Source: Cycas panzhihuaensis
Lineage: Eukaryota; Cycadophyta
Direction of reading: 5' to 3'
NCBI GenBank assembly: GCA_023213395.1
Contig: CM041465.1
Coordinates: 195,307,741-195,371,740, forward strand
DNA: 64,000 nucleotides
Positions within the stretch are counted from its first letter, which is position 1. Every line of letters starts with the position of its first letter. Under the pieces are notes generated by a model, which was given only the letters and a program-made list of their open reading frames with translations, was not told where the DNA came from and searched no databases. The position numbers and the translations under genes are program-made. Positions 21,385 to 34,461 of the stretch are shown in pieces.

Positions 21385-22150
21385 TTAAATGACAAGAATT
21401 ATGTAATATCAAAATTTAAAATTTCTAATATTTTTTCCCTTTAGAAATTAATAAAGATTATTGAAAGAAAGGAACTAAAACCAATTATGACCTCCACTCG
21501 ATCTATAATCAAAACCACAACACCTACCCTAATAATAACAAACAAAGATGTTGAAGATTGGGATGATCATGATAGAGAGGGATTAGCAAATATTAGGCTC
21601 TCTATTGATAATGACTTGATCATATATCTACAAGGCAAGACTACATGAAGGGACATATAGACGACTCTATAGAACCTATATAAGATAGAAAATGAGATAA
21701 TAGTATTGTTCTTAAGAAATCTACTTTATTTATAAAAATGATTGTAGATGACTTTATCTCCTCTTATTTACAAAATTAAAGGAGACAAGAGATCAATTAA
21801 TTGTAATATATGAGAAAATAAATGATAGAGAACTTGTGAGTATTATACTTAATAACTTACATGAAGGTTATCATATCTTTGTAACCTATTTATGTCTTAC
21901 TAGGACAACATAATCACTTATATTTGAGGAGTTAAAGGAGTGATGTAAAGCAAGTTAGATTGGTAGCAATAACACCATGGCATTGGCATATCAATTTTAA
22001 AAGAAGCTTTAAGTGAATGCTCCTAAATAAACTCTACCATCTTCTCATAGTATAAATGATCCAAGAGCATATCTAAAAAGGATGTCATATGTACTTATCA
22101 TAATAATAAAAGTCACCATGAGAAGAACTATTAGAAAAGGAAAGCACATA
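21385..22150 (+). pseudogene. E5 gag copy 1, broken
   Basis: Plus-strand reading gives KLNDKNYVISKFKI, then KDVEDWDDHDREGLA and LIIYLQGKTT, the entry and middle of the copia gag (UBN2 type). A CCHC-like knuckle near 22090-22130 reads C-T-Y-H...H-H-E-K-N-Y, so two of its cysteines are missing. Many stops. Confidence 0.8.
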
Positions 22151-22159
22151 TGAAGAAAT

Positions 22160-23260
22160 TTAGGAAAACTATTGCGTTATTTGTTGATGATGACAAAGTA
22201 TTTATGTTCAATTCTATATATGGTATGGATAATCTTTAGCACATTAATTCTAGTGCTTCAAATAATATTACGTTTTACAAAGATTAGTTTAGTAAACTTA
22301 AATAAGGTCATAATTAGACCATTGTTCTTGGTGATAATAAGTAATATAAAGTAGTTAGGCAAGTCATAATCATTCTCAATCAGCCTTGTCACATGATCAA
22401 AATCTCTAATGTGATTTATATACCATCATTTACGCATAATCTACTTTCTATAAGTCATCTGAATAAACAAAACTTGCAGGTTGAGTTTGATAGCATCAAG
22501 TGTGTCATAAAGAATGGCGATTTTGTAATCATTCAAGGAACTAAAGAGAATGGTTATATTACAATTTCATCTAATGCTTTATGGCATGATCGCTTTGGTT
22601 ATTTGAACTATCATAATCTTTAATTGTTAAATAAGCCAAAAATGGTGTATAATCTTCCTTTAGTTAATAAACATGATAAGATCTACAACATATGTATATT
22701 AGGGAAGCAATACAAGGAGATATTTGCCAAATCCAAATGGTGAGCTAAGGGCAAAATAGAGTTGGTTCATTTCAACTTTTGTGGACTAATTATATTAGTT
22801 TCACTTAGAAGCACAAAGTACTTCATGAACTTCATTGATGATTTTATAAGGAAGGCTTGGATCTACTTTTTAAAAAATAAGTTCAAAGCATTTATAAAGT
22901 GTAAGGAGTTTAAGGCTAAAGAAAAAAACTTCTCTGAGAAGAAGATCAAAATTTTGAACAGTGATAATAGAATTTAGTACCTATTAATTAAACTCACTAC
23001 ATTTTACAAGAATCATGGCATTTGATGGCGATTGGGTATATCTTATACATCATGGTAGAATGGTGTATCTAAAAGGAAGAATCACACCATTATTGAGATG
23101 GTCAAATACATGCTTAAATCCAAAAATGTCTCAAATATTTTTTGGGGCAAAACTATGAATATAATTATGCACACATTGAATATATGTTCAACAAAATATA
23201 TTCAAAACATAAATCTTGAAGAATATTAGATGGGTAAAAAATCTTCATTTGTAATATTTA
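22160..23260 (+). pseudogene. E5 protease / GAG-pre-integrase / integrase, broken
   Basis: Open pieces at 22393-22623 (NVIYIPSFTHNLLSIS..., ending ALWHDRFGYLNYHNL, the gag-pre-integrase signature) and 22762-22977 (MNFIDDFIRKAWIYFLKNK, the copia integrase core around the first Asp). Downstream, KRKNHTIIEMVKYML near 23070-23120 corresponds to the third catalytic region, where the family has an RKNRT(I/V)-E pattern. Stops separate the pieces. Confidence 0.85.
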
Positions 23261-23739
23261 AGTGTTTGAATGTCCTATTTTTGTATACATACTTAATATA
23301 AAGAGACAAAAACTTGATGATAGAAATCATAAGTGCATTCTTATAGACACAATAAGTCATCCAAAGATTATAAGCTTTGAGATCCTTCATGGAGGAATGT
23401 TGTAATAAGTAGGGATGTTATGTTTGATGAGTCTAATAAAGGAATTACTCCCATTATAAATGTTAATACCAAAATCAAAGAAATAAAGAATGAAATTAAT
23501 GAGAAAAGTGAAGAAAGTGAGCAAATTCCTATAAATGTTCCATCTTCCTCCTATCCTCTTAAAAAATTACCCAAATGGTATTTGTAAACCATTAAATATT
23601 CCAAGGTTAAAGGCATCAATATCGATGTAAGTGTTTAGACATGAATCAAGGTCAATTATGTCTTGATGTCAAATATCTTAAACACTAATGAACCTTAGTC
23701 ATTTATTAAAGCTAAGCATTTATATCATTAGTAGTCAAT

Positions 23740-24520
23740 TATGTAAGAGGAATCTGGCTCCATTCATAAAAATGACATATGGGATCTTGTTGAGATTTTT
23801 TTAAATAAGAAGGCTCTTGGTTATAGATGGGTTTACAAAGTAAAGTATCAATCTGATAATGTTATTAACAGATATAAGGTTTAACTAGTAGCGAAGGGAT
23901 ATTCATAGATTAAGGTATAGATTTTGAAGAAACTCTTGCACCTGTAGTCAAAATGACTAGCGCCTAAATGCTGGTAAATCTTGTATCTTATTTTGGTTGG
24001 GAAGTTCACTAGACGGATGTCAAAAGTTCTTTCTTCTATATCATTCTTGATGAGGAGGTTTATAAATAACAACCTAAATGCTTTGTGTAATTCCATAAGG
24101 AGCACCTTATATCTAGATTAAAGAAAGCCTTCTATAGGCTCAAATAGGCCGGAAGGGCCTATTATTCACTCATTAATAATTACTTCATTTTTTTGTTCAT
24201 TAGATATAAATTAGATCCTAATTTATATGTAAAACATGAAGATGGTGAGATACTCTTAATACTTCTTTATGTTGATGACCTAATTATTTTTTGGAATAAT
24301 ACTTGTTAGATTAACTATCTCAAAAGGTAACTTTTTGAATATTTTGGTCTTTTGTATTAATATCTTAGTATGGAGTTTTAGTAGAAAGGTGATGTCATTT
24401 TTGTATCTTAGTCTCAATATGCCTATAATTTATTAAGACATTTCTATATGAAGGATTTAAAACCAATGACTACTCCTATAGAAGTAGATCTTAAATGGAC
24501 TAAGTGAATTGATAATATGA
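23740..24520 (+). pseudogene. E5 reverse transcriptase, broken
   Basis: Plus-strand reading shows copia RT motifs in order: NDIWDLVE, GYRWVYKVKY, a degenerate VAKGY, DFEETLAPVVKM, TDVKSSFF, and LLYVDDLIIF, with the catalytic YVDD intact at 24268-24279. Several TAG and TGA codons interrupt the frame. Confidence 0.88.
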
Positions 24521-24529
24521 TTCTTGATG

Positions 24530-25130
24530 GTACTTTGTATAGGCAGCTAGAGGATAATCTTGTCTACCTTAGTATAACTACACTTGAAATTAATTATGTT
24601 ATGGATGTTGTAGTGTAATTTATGAGTGCTTCAAGTAAAGTGCATATTGAGATATAGTTGAGATTTTATTCTTTAGAGTTGATAAGTTTAGACTATAAAG
24701 ATTTACATATTTAAATTAGGTAGGAGATATTGATGACAAGAAATCTACATCAAGATATATATTTACATATAATTCTAGTATGATGTATTAGTGTAGTAAG
24801 AAGCAAGATACAATTTTTTAGTCTTCTAATGAATTAAAGCATAAGGTAGCAATAGTAGCTACTTATGAAGCAATTTAGTTAAGGAGGATATGTGGTCACT
24901 TTAGACTTTTGTAGGATGATCCTACTCCACTATTTTATAGCAATTAGGTTACAATTTGACTTTCAAAGAATCTAGTCTTCCACACTAGGACAAAGCATGT
25001 AGAAGTTCATCATCACTTTAATTGGGAGTAGCTATAGTATAGAATAGTTGAAATAGTCTATTATTTAATTGATGATAAACTCACTAACATTCTCATTAAG
25101 GCATTTAGTCATGAGAAGTTTGAGAGGCTT
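24530..25130 (+). pseudogene. E5 RNase H, broken
   Basis: Follows the RT without a gap. Readings such as TLYRQLEDNLVYLSITT and VMDVV-FMSASSKVH correspond to the copia connection (family: Y-x-x-x-x-G-x-L-x-Y-L...P-D-I). Ends just before the PPT at 25170-25178 (ATGAGGGGG). Confidence 0.75.
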
Positions 25131-25178
25131 ATAAAGCTCTTATTTATGAGAGATAATGTATTATATATTATGAGGGGG

Positions 25179-25612
25179 TGTTAAAAATAATGTCTAATTC
25201 ATACTCATTCTTTACTCTTAATTGACTAATGAGTTATATTAGGTAGATATTCTTATGAGTTGTACATCCATTCGTTTCTCTCACATTCAAGAATATGCAT
25301 ATGTTGTAATCAGTAGTCTCTCACGTATAAGGGTATGAATAAGATGTATCTATTATTTCCTTTATTCTTTCTTTATTCCTTTCTCTCACATTCTCATTAT
25401 TTATGAGAGGTGGTCTTACTCTATTTATTTTATAATGCAAGGATTTATCTTTGAGTGTTTGAGTAGAATTTATTTGCCTTCAAGAGTAGATTGGTGAGAG
25501 TTCATTATATATATTATGACCTAATATAATATTTTTTATTCTTGTTTGTCATTGTATAATGTGTTCTTATTTTGTTCTCATGCTTTTGTTATTTTCACTA
25601 TAATTTCCAATA
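25179..25612 (+). repeat. E5 LTR copy 2
   Basis: Begins TGTTAAAAATAATG right after the PPT and ends at 25612, directly followed by PBS TGGTATCAAAGT (25613-25624). Confidence 0.88.
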
Positions 25613-27866
25613 TGGTATCAAAGTCCATGATTAAGTTTATGAGAAATTCCTAAAGTCTAGTTATGCTTCTCTACTTGCAATCTTGATATTTCATGTATAC
25701 CTTCATTAATAATTTGTATAGTCTTTAAGCAAACCCATGAAGGTTTTTGTAGTAGAAAGGGCATTGGTTTTATTGTAAGGGCATTTTTTACCATAGTAGG
25801 CACTTCAAACCCCTTATTTTTGCATGATTTCTACTTATGGATTTGTTCTTAGTAGGTTTAAGACATATTTGGCACTAATCCTAACCTTGAAAATGAGAAA
25901 TTTTGGGGAAATTCTACCTCAAAAAATTGAAGAAATGGAGTAACCTTCCAAAACACTATTATGAGTTTCAAACAATAGAAAATCTCTACTTTTTTCACTA
26001 AAATCACTCTTGGATATCTAGAATGATTTGACACTAATTCAATTTAGTGATTAGATACAAAATTACTTAAAAAAGAATGTGTGAGGCCTATAATCAAATA
26101 CAAGTGACTTTGGGTGGTGACAACTATAAAAAATTCATGACGTTTTAAAAATGCCTTTGATAAAATTTCTTTATTTCATAACTTTCTAATGTTTTAAGGA
26201 ATTTAAAGTAGTTGTTAATTTATTTAAAAAATTCATGGCATTTTTGAAACATCTTTCATAATTGTTTTTATTTTATAATTTTCTAATATTTAAAGGAAAT
26301 TTAAGCAATTTTTAATTTGTTTCAAGTTTACGCCTTTTTATTAAAGCCACCAATCATATGTAATAAGGGGCTATAGACTCTGGAAAGAGGCTAAAGTTGT
26401 TCTCTTAGTTGTTTATTACCTAATTTTTTGTAGTTTTTGTTTCTAGCATCTTATTTTCTATTATGTTTTTATTTTAGTGGTAAAATTTTGTAATAATACC
26501 TTATTGCCATTGAATTTTTTAATAAACTCATGATTACAATCTTAGTCGTGTGTATTAATTCTTAAAATGTTGGCTATTAATATCATTAGTTATATTCTAC
26601 TATATGTATACAAATTAAATAACAAGAATTATTTGCTATAGAACTCTAAAAATTTTAATATCATGGTCCTTAAGAAATTAATGAAGATTATTAAAGGAAA
26701 GGAACCAAAGCTAGTTGTAACCTCCACTCAGGCTACAATTGAAACCATAACATCTACCTCGATAGTAATAGATAAAGATGTTGAAGATTGGGAGGATTGT
26801 GATTGAGAGGTATTAGTAATTATTGGGGTCTCTATTATTAAAGATCTTATCACATATCTACAAAATAAGACTACATCAAGGGATGCATGAAAAACTTTGC
26901 AGGACCTATATGAGACAAAAAATAAGATAAGAGTATTGTATTTAAGAAATATATTTTATTCATATAAAATGATTGTATAAATTTTTACATTCTCTTTATA
27001 GAAATCAAATAATAGGTAAGAAAAGGATAGAGAGCTTGTGAGTATTATACTTAATAGCCTACATAAAAATTGTCATATTTTTATAACCAATTTATGTTTA
27101 ATTGAGAGATCACAATGACTTACATTTGAGGAGTTAGTTTGACTTCTCTTATATGAGGACTAGTGCATAGAAGGTTACATTGGTAACAATAACATGGCAT
27201 TAACATCTCAATTTAAAAATAAGTTTTAAATGAATGCTCTTAAATAAACTCCACCATCTTCTTACAACACGAATGAATCTAAGAGTATATCCAAAAAGGA
27301 TATCATGTGCACTTATTACCGCAAGAAAGATCACCATGAAAAGAACTATTAGAAAAAGAAAGAAAATAAAAAGAAAACTTGTTAAACTATCATTTTATTT
27401 GCTAGTGATGATAAAGTCTTTATGTTTAATTCTATATTTAGCATGGACAATCTTTAGTACATTGATATTGGTGCTTTGAATCACATTACTTTTCACAAAG
27501 ATTAGTTTAGTAAACTTAAAGAAGGTCATAATCAAACCATTATTCTTGATCATAACAATCAACATAAAGTAGTTGGATAATACACAATCATTCTTGATTA
27601 GCTTAGTAAAAATGATTAAAATCTCTAATATGATTTATGTACCATGATTTAAATACAATTTGCTTTTTGTAAGTTATATGACTAAATAAAACTTGAAGGT
27701 TGAGTTTGATGACACTAAGCATACCATAAAGAATTGTGATTTTATAATCACTTAAGGAGATAAAGAGAATGATTTGCATAAATTATTTAGTATACCTGAG
27801 TATGGTTTTGTTAAAAGTCCATCTAACACTTTATGGCATAACCACCTTGGTCATTTAAACTATCAT
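25613..27866 (+). pseudogene. E5 second internal copy: leader, gag, pre-integrase, truncated
   Basis: Repeats the first internal region: leader; gag with DKDVEDWEDCD and PPSSYNTN-like pieces; a knuckle C-T-Y-Y...H-H-E-K-N-Y at ~27306-27352; then a pre-integrase segment ending LWHNHLGHLNYHN at ~27866. There the sequence switches to E6. The last knuckle cysteine is tyrosine in both copies, so that change predates the duplication or recurred. Confidence 0.82.
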
Positions 27867-28460
27867 AATATATCATACAACTATCAGATTATAGTATGCA
27901 TTATTACACATAGATGATTTATAATAATGCATACATAAATCAAAATATAATAACAAAGAGCAGTTTATATATCACCATATAGAAGCAGTGATACGGGTAA
28001 CAAATATATTATTCAAACCCTAAATTTATCAACAGGGTGAATATGTAATAAGCATACCTTTGTGTTATTTCCATATTGTCATTTCACGACTTTGCAATGG
28101 CCTGCTAGGGTTTTCGCACTCTCCCATCAGTAACAGGGGGCTGGCAATTGACTCTACGGCATGCAAACTCAGTGGCAATGTCAAACGAGATCCAACACCT
28201 TTAGCAGGTTCAAATGACTCTCACATGGTTGGAAATGGAGTCAAAACTCATCCACACACCTCGACATGGCTCAGAGTACTTGCAAACAATGAATAGAAGG
28301 CTCTTGAAATCCACCATCAATCACCTACACCACCATGGTTGTTCTATAAGGTTATCGGGTACACCAATCTGCTAAGGGCAATCCAACATAACTTGGCACT
28401 ATCGATTGGACCTCTGACAACATTCATCTACCTGTGCATGGCCTGCATACTCCAATACAA

Positions 28461-28783
28461 TGTTAGAAAATGTAACTAAAGCAAACAAGGTCAACATGAT
28501 CTTTCACATTAGGCAAATATCAAACAGAAACAGATCACACAGGATACCAGATTTTCGTGGGAAACCCTTACGATTGAAAACCCACAAATGATAATATTTC
28601 ATATTATGACAAAATGATATATTACAAAGTTGGACTTTGATCTATATTTATAGATCTAAAGTACCAATATAATTACAATTACATCCATTAGGTCACTACA
28701 ATCAATATTATTCCTCTACATAATTAGGCATAAAAATAAGGAAGCCCACTTTACATTAGGTGGCATGGTCACATATTCTAACA
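28461..28783 (-). repeat. E6 LTR, left copy
   Basis: 323 bp. Sense start TGTTAGAATATG, end CATTTTCTAACA. The partner at 32240-32562 is the same length. Confidence 0.82.
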
Positions 28784-28792
28784 TCCCCTCTT

Positions 28793-31644
28793 AATGTGAA
28801 TATGGGGCGATAAGGATTATCATTGGGAATAAATCCCCTCTAAAGGATAACCTTACCTAACCCAATATGCATAGATATCGATGTAGTGATCATCAATCAA
28901 ATGTAATGGCTCCATGCCTCGTATTTGCTCAATTCTTTGGAAATACTCTAATAGACCTGTAACCATACAACTCTCTTTGTACTTGGCACTTTGTCCAAAT
29001 AACTCAATCATATTCCTTTGACTAAATCAAGAGGTTGAGCCACTTGACCCATGTGAATCTCCTCTTGAAGTCTTTGTTAAGGAATGTTGATATGATATGA
29101 TACAATACCCAACTATCTAAAGCTACTAAAGCAAGGATCAAACAGACCAATAATTATAGAGACTGGTGTAAATGCCTCAGCATACCTTAATCCATCTTCC
29201 TGCTAGGGATCACCTGCACAATAAGTCTTCAAACTTACAAACTGACCAAGTTCTTTGCTTCAATATAGCTCTCCATTGCGATTCACCACTCACTAGAATA
29301 TTGGTATCTATCACAAGATTTGACTGGCATGTTGATCCAAGATCTTCCATCATCTTGCAAGTCTTCAACTATCAACAGAACATGGGGTTATAATCTATGT
29401 CTGGCCATCTAATAGCTCCTCATCATCAAACTATCACTAAGTCCTACTTTCGTCTCAAGCATAATGTTAGGCAAACAAACCTCTACATTTGCTGAACAAC
29501 GACTCAGCAAAGTGAAGCAATGAAGGATAAAACCTATAACCAAATGGCACGCAGTATGATATGTCAATAACTCTTCAACTGAACATCTAGCTTGATCACA
29601 ATGCATTTCCCTTATAGATCATACTGTTTGTAAGCTAAACAATTGATATGCTTTAAATGCTTACAATCTTCGTCTAAGATGTGTGCATTCCAATGCACCA
29701 AAGGAAACAAATGGAAGGCTTCTAACTTGGTCTAAACACAAAACATGAGGGGAAAATATGCCATGAACAATCATAATAGGGGTACCCATACCTATCCGCT
29801 ATAGCTTCTGCTAATAAACCATGGGAGGTAAACCACGATATGTACCAACCTCACTATCTACATCATGATACACACCTGTAATGCAACCTTACATGCCAAC
29901 TGTATATACCATGACAAAGGCATTACTGATTTTAAGGCATCTCATCTTAGGCCTTTTCATTCACACTTAAATTTCATTAAACACATAGTCTCGGTTCTAC
30001 ATCAGACTTGTTCAGATATGCACCCATGTTGAACCAGCATAAATCATGCCACATATCTCATGCTATCATCAATCCAACAACTATTCATACAAGCAAATTC
30101 TAAACCTCATCACCTCATATACATCTCATGTAATAGAACTCAAATGTAACTAAATAAATACACACTTATATCACTAAATCAAACACTTATTTCACTGAAT
30201 AATCACATAAATATAAACATCGTGTAATGATCTATGCCACACTCTAACAGTAACAGAGTTTGTATTAAATTGTAATAAAGGTATCCCATGCTCTTCTTCT
30301 TTCTCGTCCAATCTCTCCCATTATCACCCAATCTACCCCATCATACTCACTCAAACATGCCCTTCTCTCACCCTTAAAGCTTACTCTCAACCTGCCCATC
30401 AAACTCACCCAATTTTACCCTACTCTTACCTTTAAAACCACACAACATATGCCCAAAACTTGCCATGTAATCACATGTAACAAGTGTATATTATCGCCTC
30501 TTATCTCCATGTCATCGCCATCTTTGCATATAAACTCCCCCATATAAAACACATGCTAGAGAGTATCAATTCACCTCATCTCTTATACAATCGCATGCAA
30601 GAGATTAAACAATCTTCTTATAGTCACCCCTTTATCATTAAAGCCTTAAATATACCATATACAAACATTTATTATATATATACACCATTTTGATGATCAC
30701 AATAATATACCCTCTTGATTAAAGTACAATCTCATATCTAACAATGAATGGAAATCAACCAACCTCTTGATATGTCAAGGACTCCTTAATCTCATTCAAA
30801 TGAGTTGATAAATCACTAAATCAAGAAGTAAATAACCTCAATAACGACTTCATCAAACAATGATCGATAGTATAAAAAAACTTTGGTAATAAGATGACTT
30901 AATGATTTAAAATATCATTAAAGTGAACCTTAATCAATATAGTATATGGACGACTTTAATAAAGATTAGATTGATCGTTAAAACAGGACTAAATGAATCG
31001 TCAAAGGGCGACTTTATAAAATGGAGATATATCAATATTAAACCCTAAATATAATCAAATAAAGTCGATTGATATTGGGCAACACAACTAAATATAATAC
31101 GAACTATATTCACGCAGCCAACAATTATCATTCACAGCTGCAAATCTACACAAAGACATAGGTGGTGGCTGCAATATCAATTAACCAACGACAAACTCTG
31201 AGGAAATGCAACACAAAATGATCAGACAAAGGCCAATTCACATTGGGCGACGTAGTTGTAAATAATTGGTGGGTCACCGGAGTAATCACGATATAATAAA
31301 TATATCAAAAAGCAATTAAATATATCATGCGGACTGTGTAATCACGAGGCTGCTGAATTCACACAGACTACAAATAGATCAACATAGATGGGTGATAATT
31401 AACACAACACGCACGTAGGGCAATGCAAGTCTGCATACTATACATGAAGGGTGAATGTTTTCAAAGGACTACAAACATTCATTACGTTTATATAGTTGGC
31501 TGGGCATAAAGCGATTGTGAATATTTACATGCATGTAGGCGATGATTAATAAATGACAACACCATATTAACACAGGTGAAATTATTTAGATGGCAGTACA
31601 ATATAGTGATGAAGGGGGATGGTGAAGCATACAAACAACTAGAA
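28793..31644. other. E6 internal region, no coding domain recognised
   Basis: Only scattered short frames (for example 29172-29393, 29409-29606, 30484-30693), none with family resemblance. From ~30280 to 30640 the plus strand is C/T/A-rich and very poor in G. From ~31080 to 31640 CpG is more frequent. This may be a large-insert non-autonomous element whose contents are non-coding. Confidence 0.5.
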
Positions 31645-32239
31645 AATATATCATACATCTATCAGATTGTAGTATGCATTATTATACATAGATGATTTAT
31701 AATAATGTATACACAAATCAAAATATAATAACAGAGAGCGGTTTATATATCACCATATAGAGGCAGTGATACGGGCAACAAATATATTATTCAAACCCTA
31801 AATTTGTTAACCAAGTGAATATGTAATAAGTATACCTTTGTGTTATTGTCGTATTATCATTTCACGACTTTGTAATGGCCTACTATGGTTTTTGCACTCT
31901 CCCACTGGTAACAGGGGGCTGACAATCGACTCTACGGTATGTAAACTCAGTGGCAACATTAAAAGGGGATCCAACACCTTCAGCAGGTTCAAATGACTCT
32001 CACATGACTGACAACGGAGTTAAAACTCATCCACATACCTCCATATGGCTCAGAGTACCTACAAATAATGGATAGAAGGCTCTCAGAATCCACCATCGAT
32101 CACGTGCACCACCATGGTTGTTTTGTAGGGTTATCAGGTATACCAATCTGCTAAGGGCAAGCCAGGATGACCTGCCACCATTGATTTGACCTCCAACAAC
32201 ACTCATCTACCTTTGCACGACCTACATGCTCTTATACCA

Positions 32240-32562
32240 TGTTAAAAAATATAACTGAAGTAAACAAGGTCGATAGAATCTTTCACATCATGCAAATATC
32301 AAGCAGAAACAGATCACATGGGATACCAAATTGCCGTGGGAAACCCTTACGGGTGAAAACTCACAAATGATAATATTTCACATTATGACAAAATGATATA
32401 TTACAAAGTTGGACTTTGATCTATATTTATAGATCTAAAGTGCCAATATAACTATAATTAGATCCAGTAAGTCACTACAATCGAGATTATTCCTCCACAT
32501 AGTTAGGCATAAAAATAGAGAGGCTGACTTTACATCAGGTGGTATGGTCACATATTTTAACA
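32240..32562 (-). repeat. E6 LTR, right copy
   Basis: Same length as the left copy. Its right edge abuts the RNase H start of E7, so E6 inserted into E7. Confidence 0.82.
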
Positions 32563-34461
32563 ACTGATACTTCAGACTATGCCATGGGAGTGGTGTTGAA
32601 GCAAGAAGGAAGATTGGTGGCATATCATTCAAAAACTTTTAATAGAGTTGTGAGAAATTACCAACTTATGATAAGGAGCTCCATACATTGCATCAATCGG
32701 TCAAGCATTGGAGACCTTACTTATTGGGAAGAGAGGTGGTCATCCACATTGACCATAAGCCTTTGCAATTTTTACAGACACAGTCTAAATTATAGTAGGC
32801 CAGGCACATGAAGTGGATATCTTATTTACATCAGTCTCACATTGTAGTCAAGTATAAAAAGGGCACAACAAATAAATTTGTAGACTTGTTATTCATACAT
32901 TTTCAACAACAAGATATTTCTAGCTTATTAGTAGTTATGCAATTTCAACCTTTTTGCCATTATGAATATGTAGATTTGTACATAAAAGATTAGGCATTCA
33001 AGCCCATCTTAGAGAAACTATAGTAGGGAAAGATAGTTACTGATTTTCAGTTGAGAAATGGTATACTCTTTAAGCATGATGAGCTTTGTATTCCAAAGCA
33101 AGCTAACTGAATGAAGTGGGTAAGAGAAGCTCACACCTCTTAAGTAGTAGGATACTTTAGAGTGGGAAAAACATTATTGAATTTACAGTGATATATATAT
33201 TGGCCCAATATATAACAAGACATGACTACAACAGTACAAGGATGTTTATTATGTACCACATTGAAACTAACCAATAGGAAGTTAGGATTATACACTCTAC
33301 TTCTTATTCCATGGTAACCATAGGAGACTATCTCCATGGATTTCTTCGGAGAACTACCACAAACCAAAAATGGTATAGATTATTTGTTTGTAGTTGTTGA
33401 TCGATTTAGTAAAAATGGTGGTGTTAATTTCATTTAGGAAGATACATACAGGGGAAGACATAGCTAGATTATTTTTTCAACATGTTTGGAAGCATTTTGG
33501 GCTTCTCAACTCTATCATTTCTAATTGAGACGATTGATTTTTTAACCATTTTTGGCAAGCTCTCTAGGGGATGATGGATACAAAGTTGAGGATGAGCACG
33601 ACTTTCTATCCTTAAATAGACGGCCATACCGAAGTTGTCAATAGGACATTAATGCAACTACTACAAACATACAATACCAAGCATCCCAAGACTTGTGATA
33701 AAAGTCTCCCATACCTACAATTTACCTTTAATAGAGAAATTCATAGCTCAACTAAAAAGTCATCATTCAAGGTATATTTTATATTTCTACCTTCAAGTCC
33801 ATTCGATTTAGAATTTTCAACCCAATTTACTATTGGAAATATAAAGGAGAAAAAAGGACAAGATAATGCACAAAGATTCTTGGAAAGAATCAGGAAAATA
33901 CATTAACAAGTTGAGGAGTAGCTTCAAAAATCTTAGTAAAAATATAAACAAAGGTATGACACACACTAAACTAGCCATTCCTTTAAGGAAGGAGATTAAG
34001 TTTCATTGCATCTCAACAAGAAAAGATTATGCAATGAAGATAACAAGTTGAAGCATATACATTATGGTCCTTTTAAAATCTTGAAGAAAAATGGAGAAAA
34101 CGCTTTTCAACTTGAAATACTAGAATTTATGAAGACGTATTCAATTGTGAATATTGAGAACTTGAAGATGTTTAAGCCATCTATATTAGATGAAGAGGAA
34201 GATGGTGTTCCACTCTTGCCAAATTTGGAGGAGTTGCAAGTGGAGAAAGAAGAACCATTGTAAACTGATTGTATTCTTCAAAGGAAGTAGATCATAAATA
34301 GAGAAGGCAAAATTGAGTCCTTTAGGATTAGAGAGAAATGACAACTATCCAACAAAATAAGATGGTATAGTGGGGAGAAGGGAAGAATCAAGTTCCCTTA
34401 CTTGTAATTGTGATGTTCATGAGGCCATGAACTCCTAAAAAGGGAGGGGGGAGGGGAGTTC
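32563..34461 (+). pseudogene. E7: Ty3/gypsy RNase H-integrase-3' end, broken
   Basis: Plus-strand gypsy pol from the RNase H on. TDTSDYAMGVVLKQEGRLVA (32566-32625) is the RNase H entry. VKYKKGTTNKFVDLL (~32850) ends it. HHCC-type zinc-finger pieces lie at ~33060-33260 (H-x-S..VVGYFRVGKT, GCLLCTT). The integrase core has MDFFGELPQTKNG and DYLFVVVDRFSKN (33333-33415). The C-terminal part reads LKHIHYGPFKILKKNGENAFQLEI (34031-34120, quoted only in part as HYGPFKILKKNG). Many stops. The upstream gag-RT half is absent: E6 sits where it should begin. Confidence 0.85.
34435..34461 (+). promoter_or_regulatory. E7 polypurine tract
   Basis: A long purine run with AAAAAGGGAGGGGGGAGGGG precedes TGATTTGAATAAG, the likely 3' LTR start at 34462. 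The G-runs could also form a quadruplex. Confidence 0.55.

Larger units (their letters stand above)
20068..27866 (+). mobile_element. E5: Ty1/copia element in tandem LTR-internal-LTR-internal form
   Basis: LTRs lie at 20068-20495 and 25179-25612. The first internal region (20496-25178) has PBS, gag, integrase, RT, RNase H and PPT in copia order on the plus strand. The second LTR is followed not by flank but by another PBS (TGGTATCAAAGT at 25613) and a second copy of the 5' leader, gag and pre-integrase region. That copy ends abruptly at ~27866, where E6 begins. All coding parts are riddled with stops. Confidence 0.88.
27867..32562 (-). mobile_element. E6: non-autonomous LTR element in tandem form
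   Basis: Two direct copies of ~917 bp, at 27867-28783 and 31645-32562, flank a 2.9-kb middle. Within each copy a 323-bp LTR (28461-28783 and 32240-32562) is bounded by TGTTA...TAACA. In minus sense the LTR is followed by a PBS (TGGTATAAGAGCA at 32227-32239; mutated in the left copy) and ~590 bp of leader. A PPT (AAGAGGGGA) precedes the left LTR at 28784-28792. So the order in sense is LTR, leader, middle, PPT, LTR, leader, then a break. No protein domain is seen in the middle. Confidence 0.8.

Noticed and set aside
27867-32562. The ~917-bp direct repeats as one long LTR pair
   Set aside because: A 323-bp unit inside each has TG...CA ends, with a PBS directly inside and a PPT outside; the 917-bp outer edge has no terminal inverted bases.
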